Assembly (NCBI GenBank): GCA_035301025.1
Contig: DATGUV010000034.1
Location: 1-53,410, forward strand
Length of the DNA: 53,410 nucleotides
Origin: CALAMD01 sp035301025
GTDB lineage: Bacteria > Bacillota > Bacilli > Bacillales > Amphibacillaceae
Direction: 5' to 3'
This document shows, piece by piece, positions 1 through 7,715 of the stretch. Within the stretch, counting starts at the first letter, position 1; each line of letters starts with the position of its first letter. The translations under genes and the position numbers were made by a program. The notes under the pieces are model-generated. The model was given only the letters and a program-made list of their open reading frames with translations, searched no databases and was not told the DNA's origin.

Positions 1-1
1 G

Positions 2-322
2 GAACAATTAGGTGAAATGACCATCCAACTTGTGAAGATTGATGGAGAAATGATTGCGAAAATAACCGTTTCTTCTCAAGCAACTAAGAGTGCTTTAGAG
101 TCTAATCTTCATCAATTGAAAAACATGTTTGCACCACATCAAGTGCTGATTGAAAAGCAAGATGGAGATGAACAAGCAACATTTGATCAAGAAGATACGA
201 GTGAAGAACAGCATAAGTCATCTCACGGAAATGAAAAAGAACAACATGCAGAAGACCAACCGGAGCATAGCTTTGAAGAACAGTTTGAACAAATATTAGC
301 AGAGGCAGTAGGTGAACCATAA
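2..322 (+). CDS. fliK: Flagellar hook-length control protein FliK, C-terminal part (5' end outside window)
   Basis: This is an open frame entering from the left edge and ending at a TAA directly before flgD. The visible ~106 residues start with EQLGEMTIQLVKIDGEMIAK, which fits the conserved FliK C-terminal domain pattern (L-G-x-[LIM]-x-[VI]-x-[LIV], then a dSATKSALESNLHQLKNMF-type helix). The end is rich in Glu, Gln and His and looks disordered. FliK measures hook length and, through its C-terminal domain, makes FlhB switch export from hook to filament subunits. The position immediately before flgD and flgE matches the Bacillus fla/che operon. The identification rests on a short region plus gene order. 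The internal ATG at 17 is not the true start. Confidence 0.82.
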   Translation, partial: EQLGEMTIQLVKIDGEMIAKITVSSQATKSALESNLHQLKNMFAPHQVLIEKQDGDEQATFDQEDTSEEQHKSSHGNEKEQHAEDQPEHSFEEQFEQILAEAVGEP

Positions 323-802
323 ATGAGTACGATTGATCCAACATATTATGTGCAGTCCCAGCAACCGAGTCGGGCACCTTCACCTGAGTTAGGAAAAAAT
401 GAGTTTTTGAAAATTTTAATGACCCAACTGCAAAATCAGGATCCACTGAATCCTATGGATGATCGGGACTTCATTTCTCAAATGGCAACATTTTCTTCAT
501 TGGAACAAATGATGACAATGACCCAATCCATTGAGCAACTTGTGGATAATCAAATGATTTCTCCAGTGATTAAATATTCTCATATGATTGGCCAAGAAGT
601 TACGTATGAGAAATATAACGAAGATACTGGAAGAGTGGAAAGTATCGAAACGAGTACTGTAGTTTCGGTTACACAAAAAGATGGTTGGGCGATTTTAAAA
701 CTAGCAAACGGAGAGAAAGTAATTGCGGATGCTATTTTAGAAACTCGTATTCCTGAAGGTGAAAAGGAAGATTCAGAGGAACGTGAACCAGATGAAAGCT
801 AA
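323..802 (+). CDS. flgD: Flagellar hook capping (hook assembly) protein FlgD
   Basis: A 159-residue protein. Its N-terminal region has the FlgD signature, with GKNEFLKILMTQLQNQDPLN followed by a run ending SSLEQMMTMTQSIEQL. FlgD forms the cap under which FlgE subunits polymerise into the hook. It is short, like other Bacillus FlgD proteins, and lacks the long C-terminal tudor/FnIII region of enteric FlgD. The C-terminal 60 residues keep a small beta-rich segment (VTYEKYNEDTGRVES) and an acidic tail. The start follows the fliK stop without a gap, so translation is probably coupled. Identity is secure from motif plus gene order. Confidence 0.93.
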   Translation: MSTIDPTYYVQSQQPSRAPSPELGKNEFLKILMTQLQNQDPLNPMDDRDFISQMATFSSLEQMMTMTQSIEQLVDNQMISPVIKYSHMIGQEVTYEKYNEDTGRVESIETSTVVSVTQKDGWAILKLANGEKVIADAILETRIPEGEKEDSEEREPDES

Positions 803-1157
803 TTTATTTCACGTCCATAACCAAGTTCCTGTGAAACATAGTATACCAACTGAAGTAAAACAAGATAAAAATATTTCATTTAAAGATGTACTTACAAAGG
901 AACAATTAACGATCAGTAATCATGCGAAAACTCGTATGAAAGAGAGAAATATTTCTATAGATGACTCAAAGTGGAAACAAATGCATGAAAAATTACAAGA
1001 AGCAAACGAAAAAGGTGTTACAGATTCACTCGTATTTATGAATGATGCTGCATTACTGGTGAGTGTAAAAAACAATACAGTTATTACAGCATTAAATCGT
1101 TCTGAAATGGAAAGTAAACTATTTACAAATATTAACGGAGCCATTGTGCTCGAATAA
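792..1157 (+). CDS. Small flagellar-operon protein (TIGR02530-type)
   Basis: A 121-residue protein between flgD and flgE. I chose ATG 792 because AGAGGA at 775-780 sits at a usable distance; an in-frame ATG at 759 would lie deep inside flgD. The start overlaps the flgD end by 11 bases. The core segment, SNHAKTRMKERNISIDDSKW followed by VFMNDAALLVSVKNNTVITA, resembles the TIGR02530 'flagellar operon protein' family found at this spot in many Bacillaceae and clostridia. There is no signal peptide or membrane segment. Its biochemical role is unknown to me; position suggests a part in hook assembly. B. subtilis 168, as I recall, lacks a gene here. Confidence 0.78.
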   Translation: MKANLFHVHNQVPVKHSIPTEVKQDKNISFKDVLTKEQLTISNHAKTRMKERNISIDDSKWKQMHEKLQEANEKGVTDSLVFMNDAALLVSVKNNTVITALNRSEMESKLFTNINGAIVLE

Positions 1158-1175
1158 CAGGCTGGACCTTACATT

Positions 1176-1245
1176 AGGAGGCCATGAAGTTGTTGACCGA
1201 TGGATACAACTTCACATGTTAGGTAAAAAGAGAGGGGAAAATGAA
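1176..1245 (+). promoter_or_regulatory. flgE leader: strong SD, mini-ORF and 9-bp hairpin
   Basis: The 88-base gap before flgE holds a strong Shine-Dalgarno (TAGGAGG, 1175-1181) that does not serve flgE. It fronts ATG 1184, opening a 12-codon frame that stops at 1222. The same bases contain a perfect 9-bp inverted repeat (TGAAGTTGT at 1185-1193, ACAACTTCA at 1206-1214, 12-base loop). The flgE SD (GAGGGGA, about 1232-1238) comes afterwards. Such an arrangement could couple or pause translation ahead of flgE; this is inference. Confidence 0.4.
1184..1222 (+). CDS. Possible 12-residue leader peptide before flgE
   Basis: The reading frame is ATG AAG TTG TTG ACC GAT GGA TAC AAC TTC ACA TGT TAG, giving MKLLTDGYNFTC. 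A near-ideal AGGAGG ends two bases before the ATG, which is closer than the usual 5-9 base spacing and so weakens the case. I know of no family. The frame also differs from that of flgE, so it is not an N-terminal extension. Ribosomes on it would open the 9-bp hairpin embedded in it. Listed with low confidence. Confidence 0.25.
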   Translation: MKLLTDGYNFTC

Positions 1246-2046
1246 ATGTTACGATCAATGAACGCTGGAGTTGCAGGAATGAAAGGTTTTCAAACCAAAT
1301 TAGATGTAATTGGAAATAACATAGCAAACGTTAGTACTGTTGGATTTAAAAAAGGCCGTGTAACGTTCCAAGATATGATGAGTCAAACTACAAGCAATGC
1401 ACAAGGACCTACAGATAATCGCGGGGGAATAAATGCAAAGCAAGTAGGAACAGGATCACAAATAGGAACAATTGATACGATCCATACTCAAGGATTTAGA
1501 GATACAACAGACGTTACACTTGATTTACTCTTACAAGGAGACGGAATGTTTATCGTTCAAAGAGAGGAAGACGATGAACCAATGTATACTCGTGCTGGAA
1601 ACTTTGGGTTAGACACAAATGGTGACATTGTAAACCCTGATGGTTATTATTTACGAGATACTAACGGAAATAAAATTAATATTCCAAAGAATGCAGAAAG
1701 CTACAGTATTGGACCTGATGGAAAAGTAACGTACGTTCTTGAAGGTGAATCTAATGAGAACGAAGTATTTATCGGCGTTCAACTCTTTTCCAATCCAGGG
1801 GGACTTGAAAAATCAGGTGGTAACTTATACAAAGATACACCAAATGCTGGAAAGAATGCAGATATAAGTACTCCTGAAACTGATGGAGCAGCTTCCATTA
1901 TTAGTGGTGCACTTGAGATGTCCAATGTTGATTTAGCAGAAGAGTTTACAGATATGATTACTGCTCAACGTGGATTCCAAGCAAATACACGAATTATTAC
2001 AACTTCAGATGAAATTTTACAAGAATTAGTGAACTTAAAACGATAA
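1246..2046 (+). CDS. flgE: Flagellar hook protein FlgE
   Basis: A 266-residue protein, about the length of B. subtilis FlgE. The N terminus MLRSMNAGVAGMKGFQTKLD and the rod/hook motif NNIANVSTVGFKKGR (from about residue 23) are typical. The C-terminal rod-like helix carries SNVDLAEEFTDMITAQRGFQ and ends DEILQELVNLKR. FlgE polymerises into the hook outside the cell, exported by the type III gate encoded downstream and capped by FlgD. ATG 1246 was chosen over an upstream in-frame ATG (1144) because the extra residues are not FlgE-like and GAGGGGA lies correctly before 1246. An atypical leader precedes it. Confidence 0.96.
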   Translation: MLRSMNAGVAGMKGFQTKLDVIGNNIANVSTVGFKKGRVTFQDMMSQTTSNAQGPTDNRGGINAKQVGTGSQIGTIDTIHTQGFRDTTDVTLDLLLQGDGMFIVQREEDDEPMYTRAGNFGLDTNGDIVNPDGYYLRDTNGNKINIPKNAESYSIGPDGKVTYVLEGESNENEVFIGVQLFSNPGGLEKSGGNLYKDTPNAGKNADISTPETDGAASIISGALEMSNVDLAEEFTDMITAQRGFQANTRIITTSDEILQELVNLKR

Positions 2047-2049
2047 TTA

Positions 2050-2096
2050 GGGAGGGAGAGAGTACACCTAAGTAATGGTGTACTCTCCAATGAACT
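2050..2096 (+). promoter_or_regulatory. SD-hairpin-start arrangement at swrD
   Basis: GGAGGG lies at 2051-2056, over 40 bases before the swrD ATG. Between them is a perfect 11-bp stem (GAGAGTACACC 2058-2068, GGTGTACTCTC 2077-2087) with loop TAAGTAAT. No Shine-Dalgarno lies within the 9 bases between the stem and ATG 2097. Folding the stem would bring the SD to about 11 bases from the start. No U-tract follows, so it is not a terminator. Confidence 0.6.
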
Positions 2097-2318
2097 ATGA
2101 TTCGACTCACACGATTAAACGGGGAAACATTTGTGTTAAACGTATTTAAAATCGAACAGATTCAATCGTATCCAGACACAACGATTACTCTTACAAACGG
2201 AAAGAAAATCGTTGTAAAGGAAAGTGAAGATGGAGTGATTGAGAAGATTCATGCATTTTATAAAATGATTGGCATCCATGGTGATGATATTGAAGTAGGT
2301 GATCGTTCAAATGAGTAA
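2097..2318 (+). CDS. swrD: Swarming-motility protein SwrD (FlbD family)
   Basis: A 73-residue protein beginning MIRLTRLNGETFVLN, the FlbD-family N terminus, followed by IEQIQSYPDTTITLTNGKK. In B. subtilis SwrD (YlzI) sits between flgE and fliL and raises flagellar motor torque to allow swarming. The same position here supports the assignment. The start is fixed by family alignment: an overlapping ATG at 2090 is in another frame. The usual SD close to the start is missing and is replaced by an upstream SD separated by an 11-bp hairpin. The 3' end overlaps fliL by 8 bases. Confidence 0.88.
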   Translation: MIRLTRLNGETFVLNVFKIEQIQSYPDTTITLTNGKKIVVKESEDGVIEKIHAFYKMIGIHGDDIEVGDRSNE

Positions 2319-2727
2319 ATTAATGAAAACAATGGTCACATCTTTAGCCATTGTAGTAATCGGCGGTGCCATTGCCCTTGTTGTCATTTTAAACATGGAT
2401 GATGATAATCAGGCAGAAGCTCAATCCGTAGATGAGATTGTAAAATATTCCTATGAAACTCCCGAAATTACAACAGATTTAGAAGATGGTAGTTTTGTGA
2501 GAATTCAATTTCAAATTGTGACGAATGGAAAAAAAGCCCGGGAAGAAATTTCCAAAAGAGATTTTCAATTGAAAAATATTTTAATTAAAGAATTAGCAAC
2601 AATGGATGAAGAAGTATTCAAAACTGGATTAGATGAGTTGGAAGACAGTTTAACAGATCGATTAAATGAGCTGATGACAACTGGAAATGTTACAGAAGTG
2701 TATACCATCCATAAGATTTTACAATAA
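2311..2727 (+). CDS. fliL: Flagellar basal body-associated protein FliL
   Basis: A 138-residue protein with one N-terminal membrane segment (about residues 8-28, MVTSLAIVVIGGAIALVVIL) and a periplasm-like C-terminal domain. That domain contains SFVRIQFQIVTNGKKAREEI and a C-terminal EVYTIHKILQ. FliL is a stator-associated, stomatin-like basal-body protein that supports torque. The start at 2311 is chosen because AGGTGAT at 2296-2302 is correctly spaced; it overlaps the swrD stop as ATGAGTAA. It is followed by fliM, as in Bacillus. Assignment is by topology, family-like sequence and context. Confidence 0.9.
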   Translation: MSKLMKTMVTSLAIVVIGGAIALVVILNMDDDNQAEAQSVDEIVKYSYETPEITTDLEDGSFVRIQFQIVTNGKKAREEISKRDFQLKNILIKELATMDEEVFKTGLDELEDSLTDRLNELMTTGNVTEVYTIHKILQ

Positions 2728-2757
2728 AAATGGTAGAGCTCCAATGTGGAGGTGAAT

Positions 2758-3759
2758 ATGTTGGTAGAAGAAGTTCTGTCACAAGGTGAGATTGATGCTT
2801 TGTTATCGGCTATAACGTCAGGTGAGATGGACGCTGAGGAATTAAAGCAGGAAGAGGAAGAACAAAAAGTTCGCGTGTATGACTTTAAGCGAGCATTAAG
2901 ATTTTCAAAGGATCAAATCAGGGGAATCACGCGCATTCACGAAAACTATGCACGTTTATTAACGACCTTTTTCTCAGCACAATTGCGAACATATGTAAAT
3001 ATATCAGTAGCATCTGTCGACCAAGTTCCCTATGAAGAATTCATTCGGTCCATACCTAAGATGACAGTACTGAATATCTATAGTGTGGAACCTCTTGAAG
3101 GTCGAATGCTTATGGAAGTGAATCCGAATATTGCATATAGTTTACTAGATCGTTTACTTGGTGGGAAAGGAAACAGCGTGAAACAAGTGGATAGTCTAAC
3201 TGAGATTGAGACACTACTTATGTCCCAGTTATTTGAAAAATCCTTAAGTAATCTAAAGGAAGCTTGGTCATCTATTGTTGATATTGAGCCTGTATTAGAA
3301 GATTTTGAGGTGAATCCTCAATTTTTACAAATGGTCTCCCCAAATGAAACGGTTGTAGTTGTTTCCTTTAATACAGAAATTGGTGATACAAGTGGCATGA
3401 TTAATATATGTATTCCACATATTGTTCTTGAGCCTATTATTCCAAATCTATCTGTACATTACTGGATGCAAACTATAGATAAAGAACGAGATCCAGAGGC
3501 TTATGAAAGGATAACCGAAAATATCCAACATGCACAAATAGAAGCAAAAGCAATTCTCGGGGAAACGTCTATTGATATTGAAAGTTTTCTTAAATTACAT
3601 ACGGATGATGTGATCCAATTAAAACAATCGATTGAGGACCCCCTTGAATTACGGATCAATGATGAGCCGAAGTTTTTAGTACAACCTGGAACATCTAAGA
3701 AACATGTAGCGGTTCAAGTGTTAGAAAGAGTGAAGGAGGGAAATGAACATGGTAAGTGA
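2758..3759 (+). CDS. fliM: Flagellar motor switch protein FliM
   Basis: A 333-residue protein. The extreme N terminus has the CheY-P-binding peptide EVLSQGEIDALLSAI (residues 4-18). The middle CheC-like domain carries FKRALRFSKDQIRGITRIHE, and a C-terminal SpoA/FliN-like domain is at about 245-325. FliM is the C-ring subunit that receives CheY-P and sets rotation direction. ATG 2758 has GGAGGTGA at 2748-2755; an earlier in-frame ATG (2746) would include the SD itself. The gene overlaps fliY by 11 bases. Length and motifs match B. subtilis FliM. Confidence 0.96.
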   Translation: MLVEEVLSQGEIDALLSAITSGEMDAEELKQEEEEQKVRVYDFKRALRFSKDQIRGITRIHENYARLLTTFFSAQLRTYVNISVASVDQVPYEEFIRSIPKMTVLNIYSVEPLEGRMLMEVNPNIAYSLLDRLLGGKGNSVKQVDSLTEIETLLMSQLFEKSLSNLKEAWSSIVDIEPVLEDFEVNPQFLQMVSPNETVVVVSFNTEIGDTSGMINICIPHIVLEPIIPNLSVHYWMQTIDKERDPEAYERITENIQHAQIEAKAILGETSIDIESFLKLHTDDVIQLKQSIEDPLELRINDEPKFLVQPGTSKKHVAVQVLERVKEGNEHGK

Positions 3760-4942
3760 TGGTTCGCTTTCACAAGAAGAAATTGACGCATTGTTATCGA
3801 TCGGTAATGACGATACCCCCGTCGATTCACCAGAAAATGAATATAAAGCCGATGTTCGTGATTATTTATCGACCATCGAAATAGATACGATCGGCGAAAT
3901 TGGAAATATTTCAATTGGCAGTTCTGCGACAACCTTGTCGACATTATTAAACCAAAAAGTAAATATTACTACTCCCCGAGTTTCAATTGTAAAAAAAGCT
4001 GAATTAAACGAAGAATTTTCAGAAGAACATGTCAATGTAAAGGTAAACTATGTTGAAGGATTTTCAGGCGAAAACGTATTTGTTGTGAAATCTCAAGATG
4101 CCGCAATTATTTCTAATATTATGCTTGGTGGAGATGGAACAAATCCCGATACTGAATTAACTGAAATTCATTTAAGTGCAGTTCAGGAAGTCATGAACCA
4201 AATGATGGGGACTGCAGCTACAAGTATGTCAACAATTTTTAATAAACGAGTGAATATATCTCCGCCGTCCATTGAAATTAAAGAGGCTTATGGAGATCAG
4301 AACTTTGTAGATGAAATTGATGAAGAAATTTTTGTAAAAGTATCTTTCCAATTAGAAGTTGGTACATTAATCGATTCAAGTATTATGCAGTTAATTCCAT
4401 TTCCGTTTGCATATGATTTAGTCGAAGAATTACTTGAAGTGTCAAATATGGAAGATATGAAAAAAGCAAATGCAGCAGATGAAACGTTACAAGAAGAACA
4501 ACTAGTGGCACAAAATGATGTAGAGTCACCTCGAGTTGGGAAAGAACAACAGGAAGTTCAATCAGTAGAAAATGAACCACGTCACCCACAAATATTAGGT
4601 ACTCATGCAGATCAACAACATGCAAATGTCCAAACAGCGTCATTCTCAAGTTTCGAAGAAGTTCCTTTATCAGAAAATGAACATCGAAACTTAGATATGT
4701 TATTAGATGTACCATTAAAAGTGACTGTTGAATTAGGCCGTACGAATCGACCCATCCGTGAAATTCTTGATTTATCTCCAGGATCTATCGTGGAATTGGA
4801 TAAATTAGCCGGAGAACCCGTTGATATTTTAGTTAATGAAAAATTGATTGCTAAAGGTGAAGTAGTTGTTATTGATGAGAACTTCGGAGTACGAGTTACG
4901 GATATTGTTAGTAAAACTGATCGAATTAAATCGTTACAATAA
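3749..4942 (+). CDS. fliY: Flagellar motor switch phosphatase FliY
   Basis: A 397-residue protein with three parts: an N-terminal CheY-P-binding peptide (LSQEEIDALLS, residues 6-16), a CheC/CheX-type phosphatase domain with two E..N active sites (DTIGEIGNISIG near residue 48 and AVQEVMNQMMG near 148), and a C-terminal FliN/SpoA domain (DVPLKVTVELGRTNRPIREI to the end). A Gln/Glu/His-rich linker of roughly 80 residues joins the last two. FliY dephosphorylates CheY-P at the switch and builds the C-ring. ATG 3749 is preferred to 3743 because AAGGAGG (3733-3739) is then 9 bases away. Confidence 0.96.
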   Translation: MVSDGSLSQEEIDALLSIGNDDTPVDSPENEYKADVRDYLSTIEIDTIGEIGNISIGSSATTLSTLLNQKVNITTPRVSIVKKAELNEEFSEEHVNVKVNYVEGFSGENVFVVKSQDAAIISNIMLGGDGTNPDTELTEIHLSAVQEVMNQMMGTAATSMSTIFNKRVNISPPSIEIKEAYGDQNFVDEIDEEIFVKVSFQLEVGTLIDSSIMQLIPFPFAYDLVEELLEVSNMEDMKKANAADETLQEEQLVAQNDVESPRVGKEQQEVQSVENEPRHPQILGTHADQQHANVQTASFSSFEEVPLSENEHRNLDMLLDVPLKVTVELGRTNRPIREILDLSPGSIVELDKLAGEPVDILVNEKLIAKGEVVVIDENFGVRVTDIVSKTDRIKSLQ

Positions 4943-4957
4943 AGGGAGGAATATCGA

Positions 4958-5320
4958 GTGGGAAAAAAGATTCTCATTGTAGATGACGCAGCGTTTATGC
5001 GCATGATGATTAAAGATATTTTAGTGAAAAATGGCTATGACGTAGTAGGAGAAGCACAAGATGGAGCAGAAGCAATTGAAAAGTTTAAAGAGCTTCAGCC
5101 TGATCTAATTACTATGGATATTACAATGCCTGAAAAAGACGGAATTGCTGCTTTAAAAGAAATTAAAGCAATGGATGCAAACGCAATGATTATTATGTGT
5201 TCAGCTATGGGGCAACAAGCAATGGTTATTGATGCTATTCAAGCTGGAGCGAAAGACTTTATTGTAAAACCATTTCAAGCAGATCGCGTCATTGAAGCGA
5301 TTGAAAAGGCACTGTCGTAA
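4958..5320 (+). CDS. cheY: Chemotaxis response regulator CheY
   Basis: A 120-residue single receiver domain. The acidic pair is D9/D10 (ILIVDDAAFMR), the phospho-acceptor is D54 (LITMDITMPEKDG), the conserved Ser is S82 and the Lys is K104 (FIVKPF). CheA phosphorylates it; in Bacillus CheY-P binds FliM and promotes counter-clockwise rotation, and it is dephosphorylated by FliY and CheC. The start is GTG 4958 with AAAGGGAGGA at 4941-4950. The gene is embedded between the switch genes and the export genes, as in B. subtilis. Confidence 0.97.
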   Translation: MGKKILIVDDAAFMRMMIKDILVKNGYDVVGEAQDGAEAIEKFKELQPDLITMDITMPEKDGIAALKEIKAMDANAMIIMCSAMGQQAMVIDAIQAGAKDFIVKPFQADRVIEAIEKALS

Positions 5321-5326
5321 CAAGCT

Positions 5327-5962
5327 ATGGGTATAAAAAGAGAACATGTAGCTTACCAAATGTACGTAAGTATCCTACTTGTATGTTTGATATGGATAAA
5401 TGCCCCTACAGTTCATGCTGAAAGTGTAGATGATTGGTTACAAGATGAAAACGAAGAAAATAATAACGAAAAGGTAGAAGAACAACAGGTGCAGCCAATA
5501 GAAAATACAGATCCTTCTTTTGGATGGAGCTTAGTGAAACTTGTATTTATTTTGGCACTCATGGTTGGATTGTTGTACATTGGGGTTCGTTTTTTCTCGC
5601 GACGTAATCGACAAATGAAAGATTTGAATGTGTTAGAGAATTTAGGGGGAATCCCTGTAGGACAACAGAAGTCTGTTCAACTCATTCGGGTAGGAAATGC
5701 TTATTATTTATTAGGTGTAGGCGAAAATGTAGAGTTATTGAAAGAAATTGACGATGAATCTATCATTCAAGAGCTTGAAACGTTAGGAGAAACACCAGAA
5801 GAAACGAACATCTTTGCAACATTTCAGCGAAGTCAGCAAGATAAAAAGCAAAAGAATTCATCACATTCTTTTAAACAGTTATTTACAAAAGAGTTAAATA
5901 ACCTTATGAATAATCGAAAAGAAATGATTGATCAACAACGGAAGAGGGAAGATAATGAATGA
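5327..5962 (+). CDS. fliZ: Flagellar export protein FliZ (FliO family)
   Basis: A 211-residue protein with an N-terminal signal-like hydrophobic segment (about 12-30, ending VHAES), an acidic Asn/Glu-rich extracytoplasmic stretch, a transmembrane helix (about 66-88, WSLVKLVFILALMVGLLYIG) and a cytoplasmic FliO domain (LGGIPVGQQKSVQLIRVGNA). FliO/FliZ helps assemble the FliP pore of the export gate. The start codon has no clear SD, so coupling to cheY, ending 7 bases earlier, is likely. It overlaps fliP by 8 bases. The C-terminal region is Lys/Gln-rich. Confidence 0.9.
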   Translation: MGIKREHVAYQMYVSILLVCLIWINAPTVHAESVDDWLQDENEENNNEKVEEQQVQPIENTDPSFGWSLVKLVFILALMVGLLYIGVRFFSRRNRQMKDLNVLENLGGIPVGQQKSVQLIRVGNAYYLLGVGENVELLKEIDDESIIQELETLGETPEETNIFATFQRSQQDKKQKNSSHSFKQLFTKELNNLMNNRKEMIDQQRKREDNE

Positions 5963-6620
5963 GTTTATTGATATGTTTTCAAGTTCAGATCCATCTTCTG
6001 TTGCAACTTCCGTAAAACTATTATTATTACTAACTGTTTTATCACTAGCACCAAGTATTCTTATATTAATGACAAGCTTTACAAGGATTGTTATTGTATT
6101 ATCCTTTGTTCGCACGTCATTAGCGACACAACAAATGCCACCAAATCAAGTGCTGGTGGGACTTGCATTGTTTTTAACATTTTTCATTATGGCACCAATT
6201 TTTGGAAATGTGTATGAAGAAGCGCTTGATCCTTTATTTAAAGATGAAATAAGTTTGGATGAGGCGTACGACCGAGCTAGTGTTCCGATGAAAGAATTCA
6301 TGGCAAAACATACAAGGCAAAAGGACTTAGCATTATTCATGAGATATTCTAGTAGTGAGCAACCCGAAACAGTTGAAGATATACCTTTGCTCACCCTTAT
6401 ACCTGCATTTGCTATTAGTGAATTAAAAACAGCTTTTCAAATGGGGTTTATGATTTTTGTACCATTCTTAATCATTGATATGGCTGTAGCTAGTGTTTTA
6501 ATGTCAATGGGAATGATGATGCTTCCTCCTGTAATGATTTCTTTACCATTTAAAATTTTATTATTTGTGTTAGTGGACGGATGGTATTTAATTACATACT
6601 CCTTATTGGATGGGTTTTGA
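5955..6620 (+). CDS. fliP: Flagellar export gate protein FliP
   Basis: A 221-residue polytopic membrane protein. Signature segments are SLAPSILILMTSFTRIVIVL, RTSLATQQMPPNQVLVGLAL and AFAISELKTAFQMGFMIFVP, followed by MGMMMLPPVMISLPFKILLF. FliP forms the core pore of the flagellar type III secretion system with FliQ and FliR. ATG 5955 is chosen because AGAGGGA (5943-5949) is well placed; it overlaps the fliZ end. There is no obvious cleavable signal peptide, as usual in Bacillus. The identification is secure. Confidence 0.97.
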   Translation: MNEFIDMFSSSDPSSVATSVKLLLLLTVLSLAPSILILMTSFTRIVIVLSFVRTSLATQQMPPNQVLVGLALFLTFFIMAPIFGNVYEEALDPLFKDEISLDEAYDRASVPMKEFMAKHTRQKDLALFMRYSSSEQPETVEDIPLLTLIPAFAISELKTAFQMGFMIFVPFLIIDMAVASVLMSMGMMMLPPVMISLPFKILLFVLVDGWYLITYSLLDGF

Positions 6621-6661
6621 CGAGATGGAATATATAGATAAAGAGAAAGGTGGGGGTTGTT

Positions 6662-6931
6662 GTGACAAGCGAATTTGTCCTAGCTTTAGCTGAAAAAGGA
6701 ATATTTACGATTTTGCTTGTAGCTGGTCCACTTCTAATATTAGCATTAGCGGTTGGGTTATTTGTTAGTATTTTCCAAGCAACAACACAAATACAGGAAC
6801 AAACCCTCGCCTTTATACCTAAAATTGTTGCAGTACTTGTAGGATTGGTTTTCTTTGGCCCTTGGATGTTAGCGAAAATGATTGAGTTTACAACAGATTT
6901 ATACATGAATATCAATCAGTTTGTAGGGTGA
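6662..6931 (+). CDS. fliQ: Flagellar export gate protein FliQ
   Basis: An 89-residue protein with two transmembrane helices. It contains FQATTQIQEQTLAFIPKIVA, the FliQ hallmark, and ends FGPWMLAKMIEFTTDLYMNI plus a short tail. The length equals B. subtilis FliQ. GTG 6662 is chosen over GTG 6650 because AAAGGTGG (6647-6654) then lies 7 bases upstream and the protein begins MTSEFV as in homologues. It is part of the FliPQR pore, three bases before fliR. Confidence 0.96.
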   Translation: MTSEFVLALAEKGIFTILLVAGPLLILALAVGLFVSIFQATTQIQEQTLAFIPKIVAVLVGLVFFGPWMLAKMIEFTTDLYMNINQFVG

Positions 6932-6934
6932 CAT

Positions 6935-7714
6935 ATGGAACAACTTCTTCCGCTCATATACATCCCACAATACGTATTAGTTTTCGCGCGCATTGCAGCA
7001 TTTTTTGTCACGGTTCCATTGTTTTCATATCGGACAATTCCAACAACATTTAAAATTGGTCTCAGTATATTTTTAGCAATGATTCTCACTCAGACTATAC
7101 CGCTTCAAATAGTATCTTTTGATATGTTTTTTATCTTACTTATTTTAAAAGAAATCATGGTAGGTGTATTTATTGGATTGATTGCATTTATCATTGTGTC
7201 AGCGGTACAGATAGCAGGGGGATTTATTGACTTTCAAATGGGATTTGCCATTGCTAACGTAGTAGATCCACAAACAGGTGCACAAAGTCCGCTCATAGGA
7301 CAATATTTTTATATTATAGCATTACTATTTTTATTAGCGGTCAACGGACACCATATGTTAATTGACGGACTACATTATAGTTTTCAAGTCATATCTTTAG
7401 ACGGATTCATTCCATTTTCCAATGAATCGATTGGGAAGTTTATTATTCAAACCTTTAATTCCATGTTTGTGATAGCCTTTCAAGTGGCTATTCCTATTGT
7501 CGGATGTTTATTTTTAGTCGATGTTGCACTAGGCTTAGTAGCACGCACAGTTCCACAATTAAATGTATTTGTTGTTGGGTTACCGATTAAAATATTTGTT
7601 AGTTTTGTAGCAATATTAATTTTTCTTGCCACGTATATATACTTAGCAGAAAAATTATTTAAAACGATGTTTGATGTCATGAAAGGACTCATTCAACTCT
7701 TTGGAGGTGCTTAA
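6935..7714 (+). CDS. fliR: Flagellar export gate protein FliR
   Basis: A 259-residue protein with about six membrane segments. Characteristic stretches are PQYVLVFARIAAFFVTVPLF near the N terminus, GGFIDFQMGFAIANVVDPQT at about 90-110, and VDVALGLVARTVPQLNVFVV near residue 195. FliR completes the FliPQR export pore. ATG 6935 follows AGGGTGA closely, and fliQ ends three bases upstream, so coupling is likely. The gene lies directly before flhB, its functional partner; the two are fused in some clostridia but separate here. Confidence 0.96.
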   Translation: MEQLLPLIYIPQYVLVFARIAAFFVTVPLFSYRTIPTTFKIGLSIFLAMILTQTIPLQIVSFDMFFILLILKEIMVGVFIGLIAFIIVSAVQIAGGFIDFQMGFAIANVVDPQTGAQSPLIGQYFYIIALLFLLAVNGHHMLIDGLHYSFQVISLDGFIPFSNESIGKFIIQTFNSMFVIAFQVAIPIVGCLFLVDVALGLVARTVPQLNVFVVGLPIKIFVSFVAILIFLATYIYLAEKLFKTMFDVMKGLIQLFGGA

Positions 7715-7715
7715 G

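Noticed and set aside
1144..1245. Longer FlgE starting at ATG 1144
   Set aside because: The extra 34 residues do not resemble FlgE and include a second SD; ATG 1246 fits family and SD.
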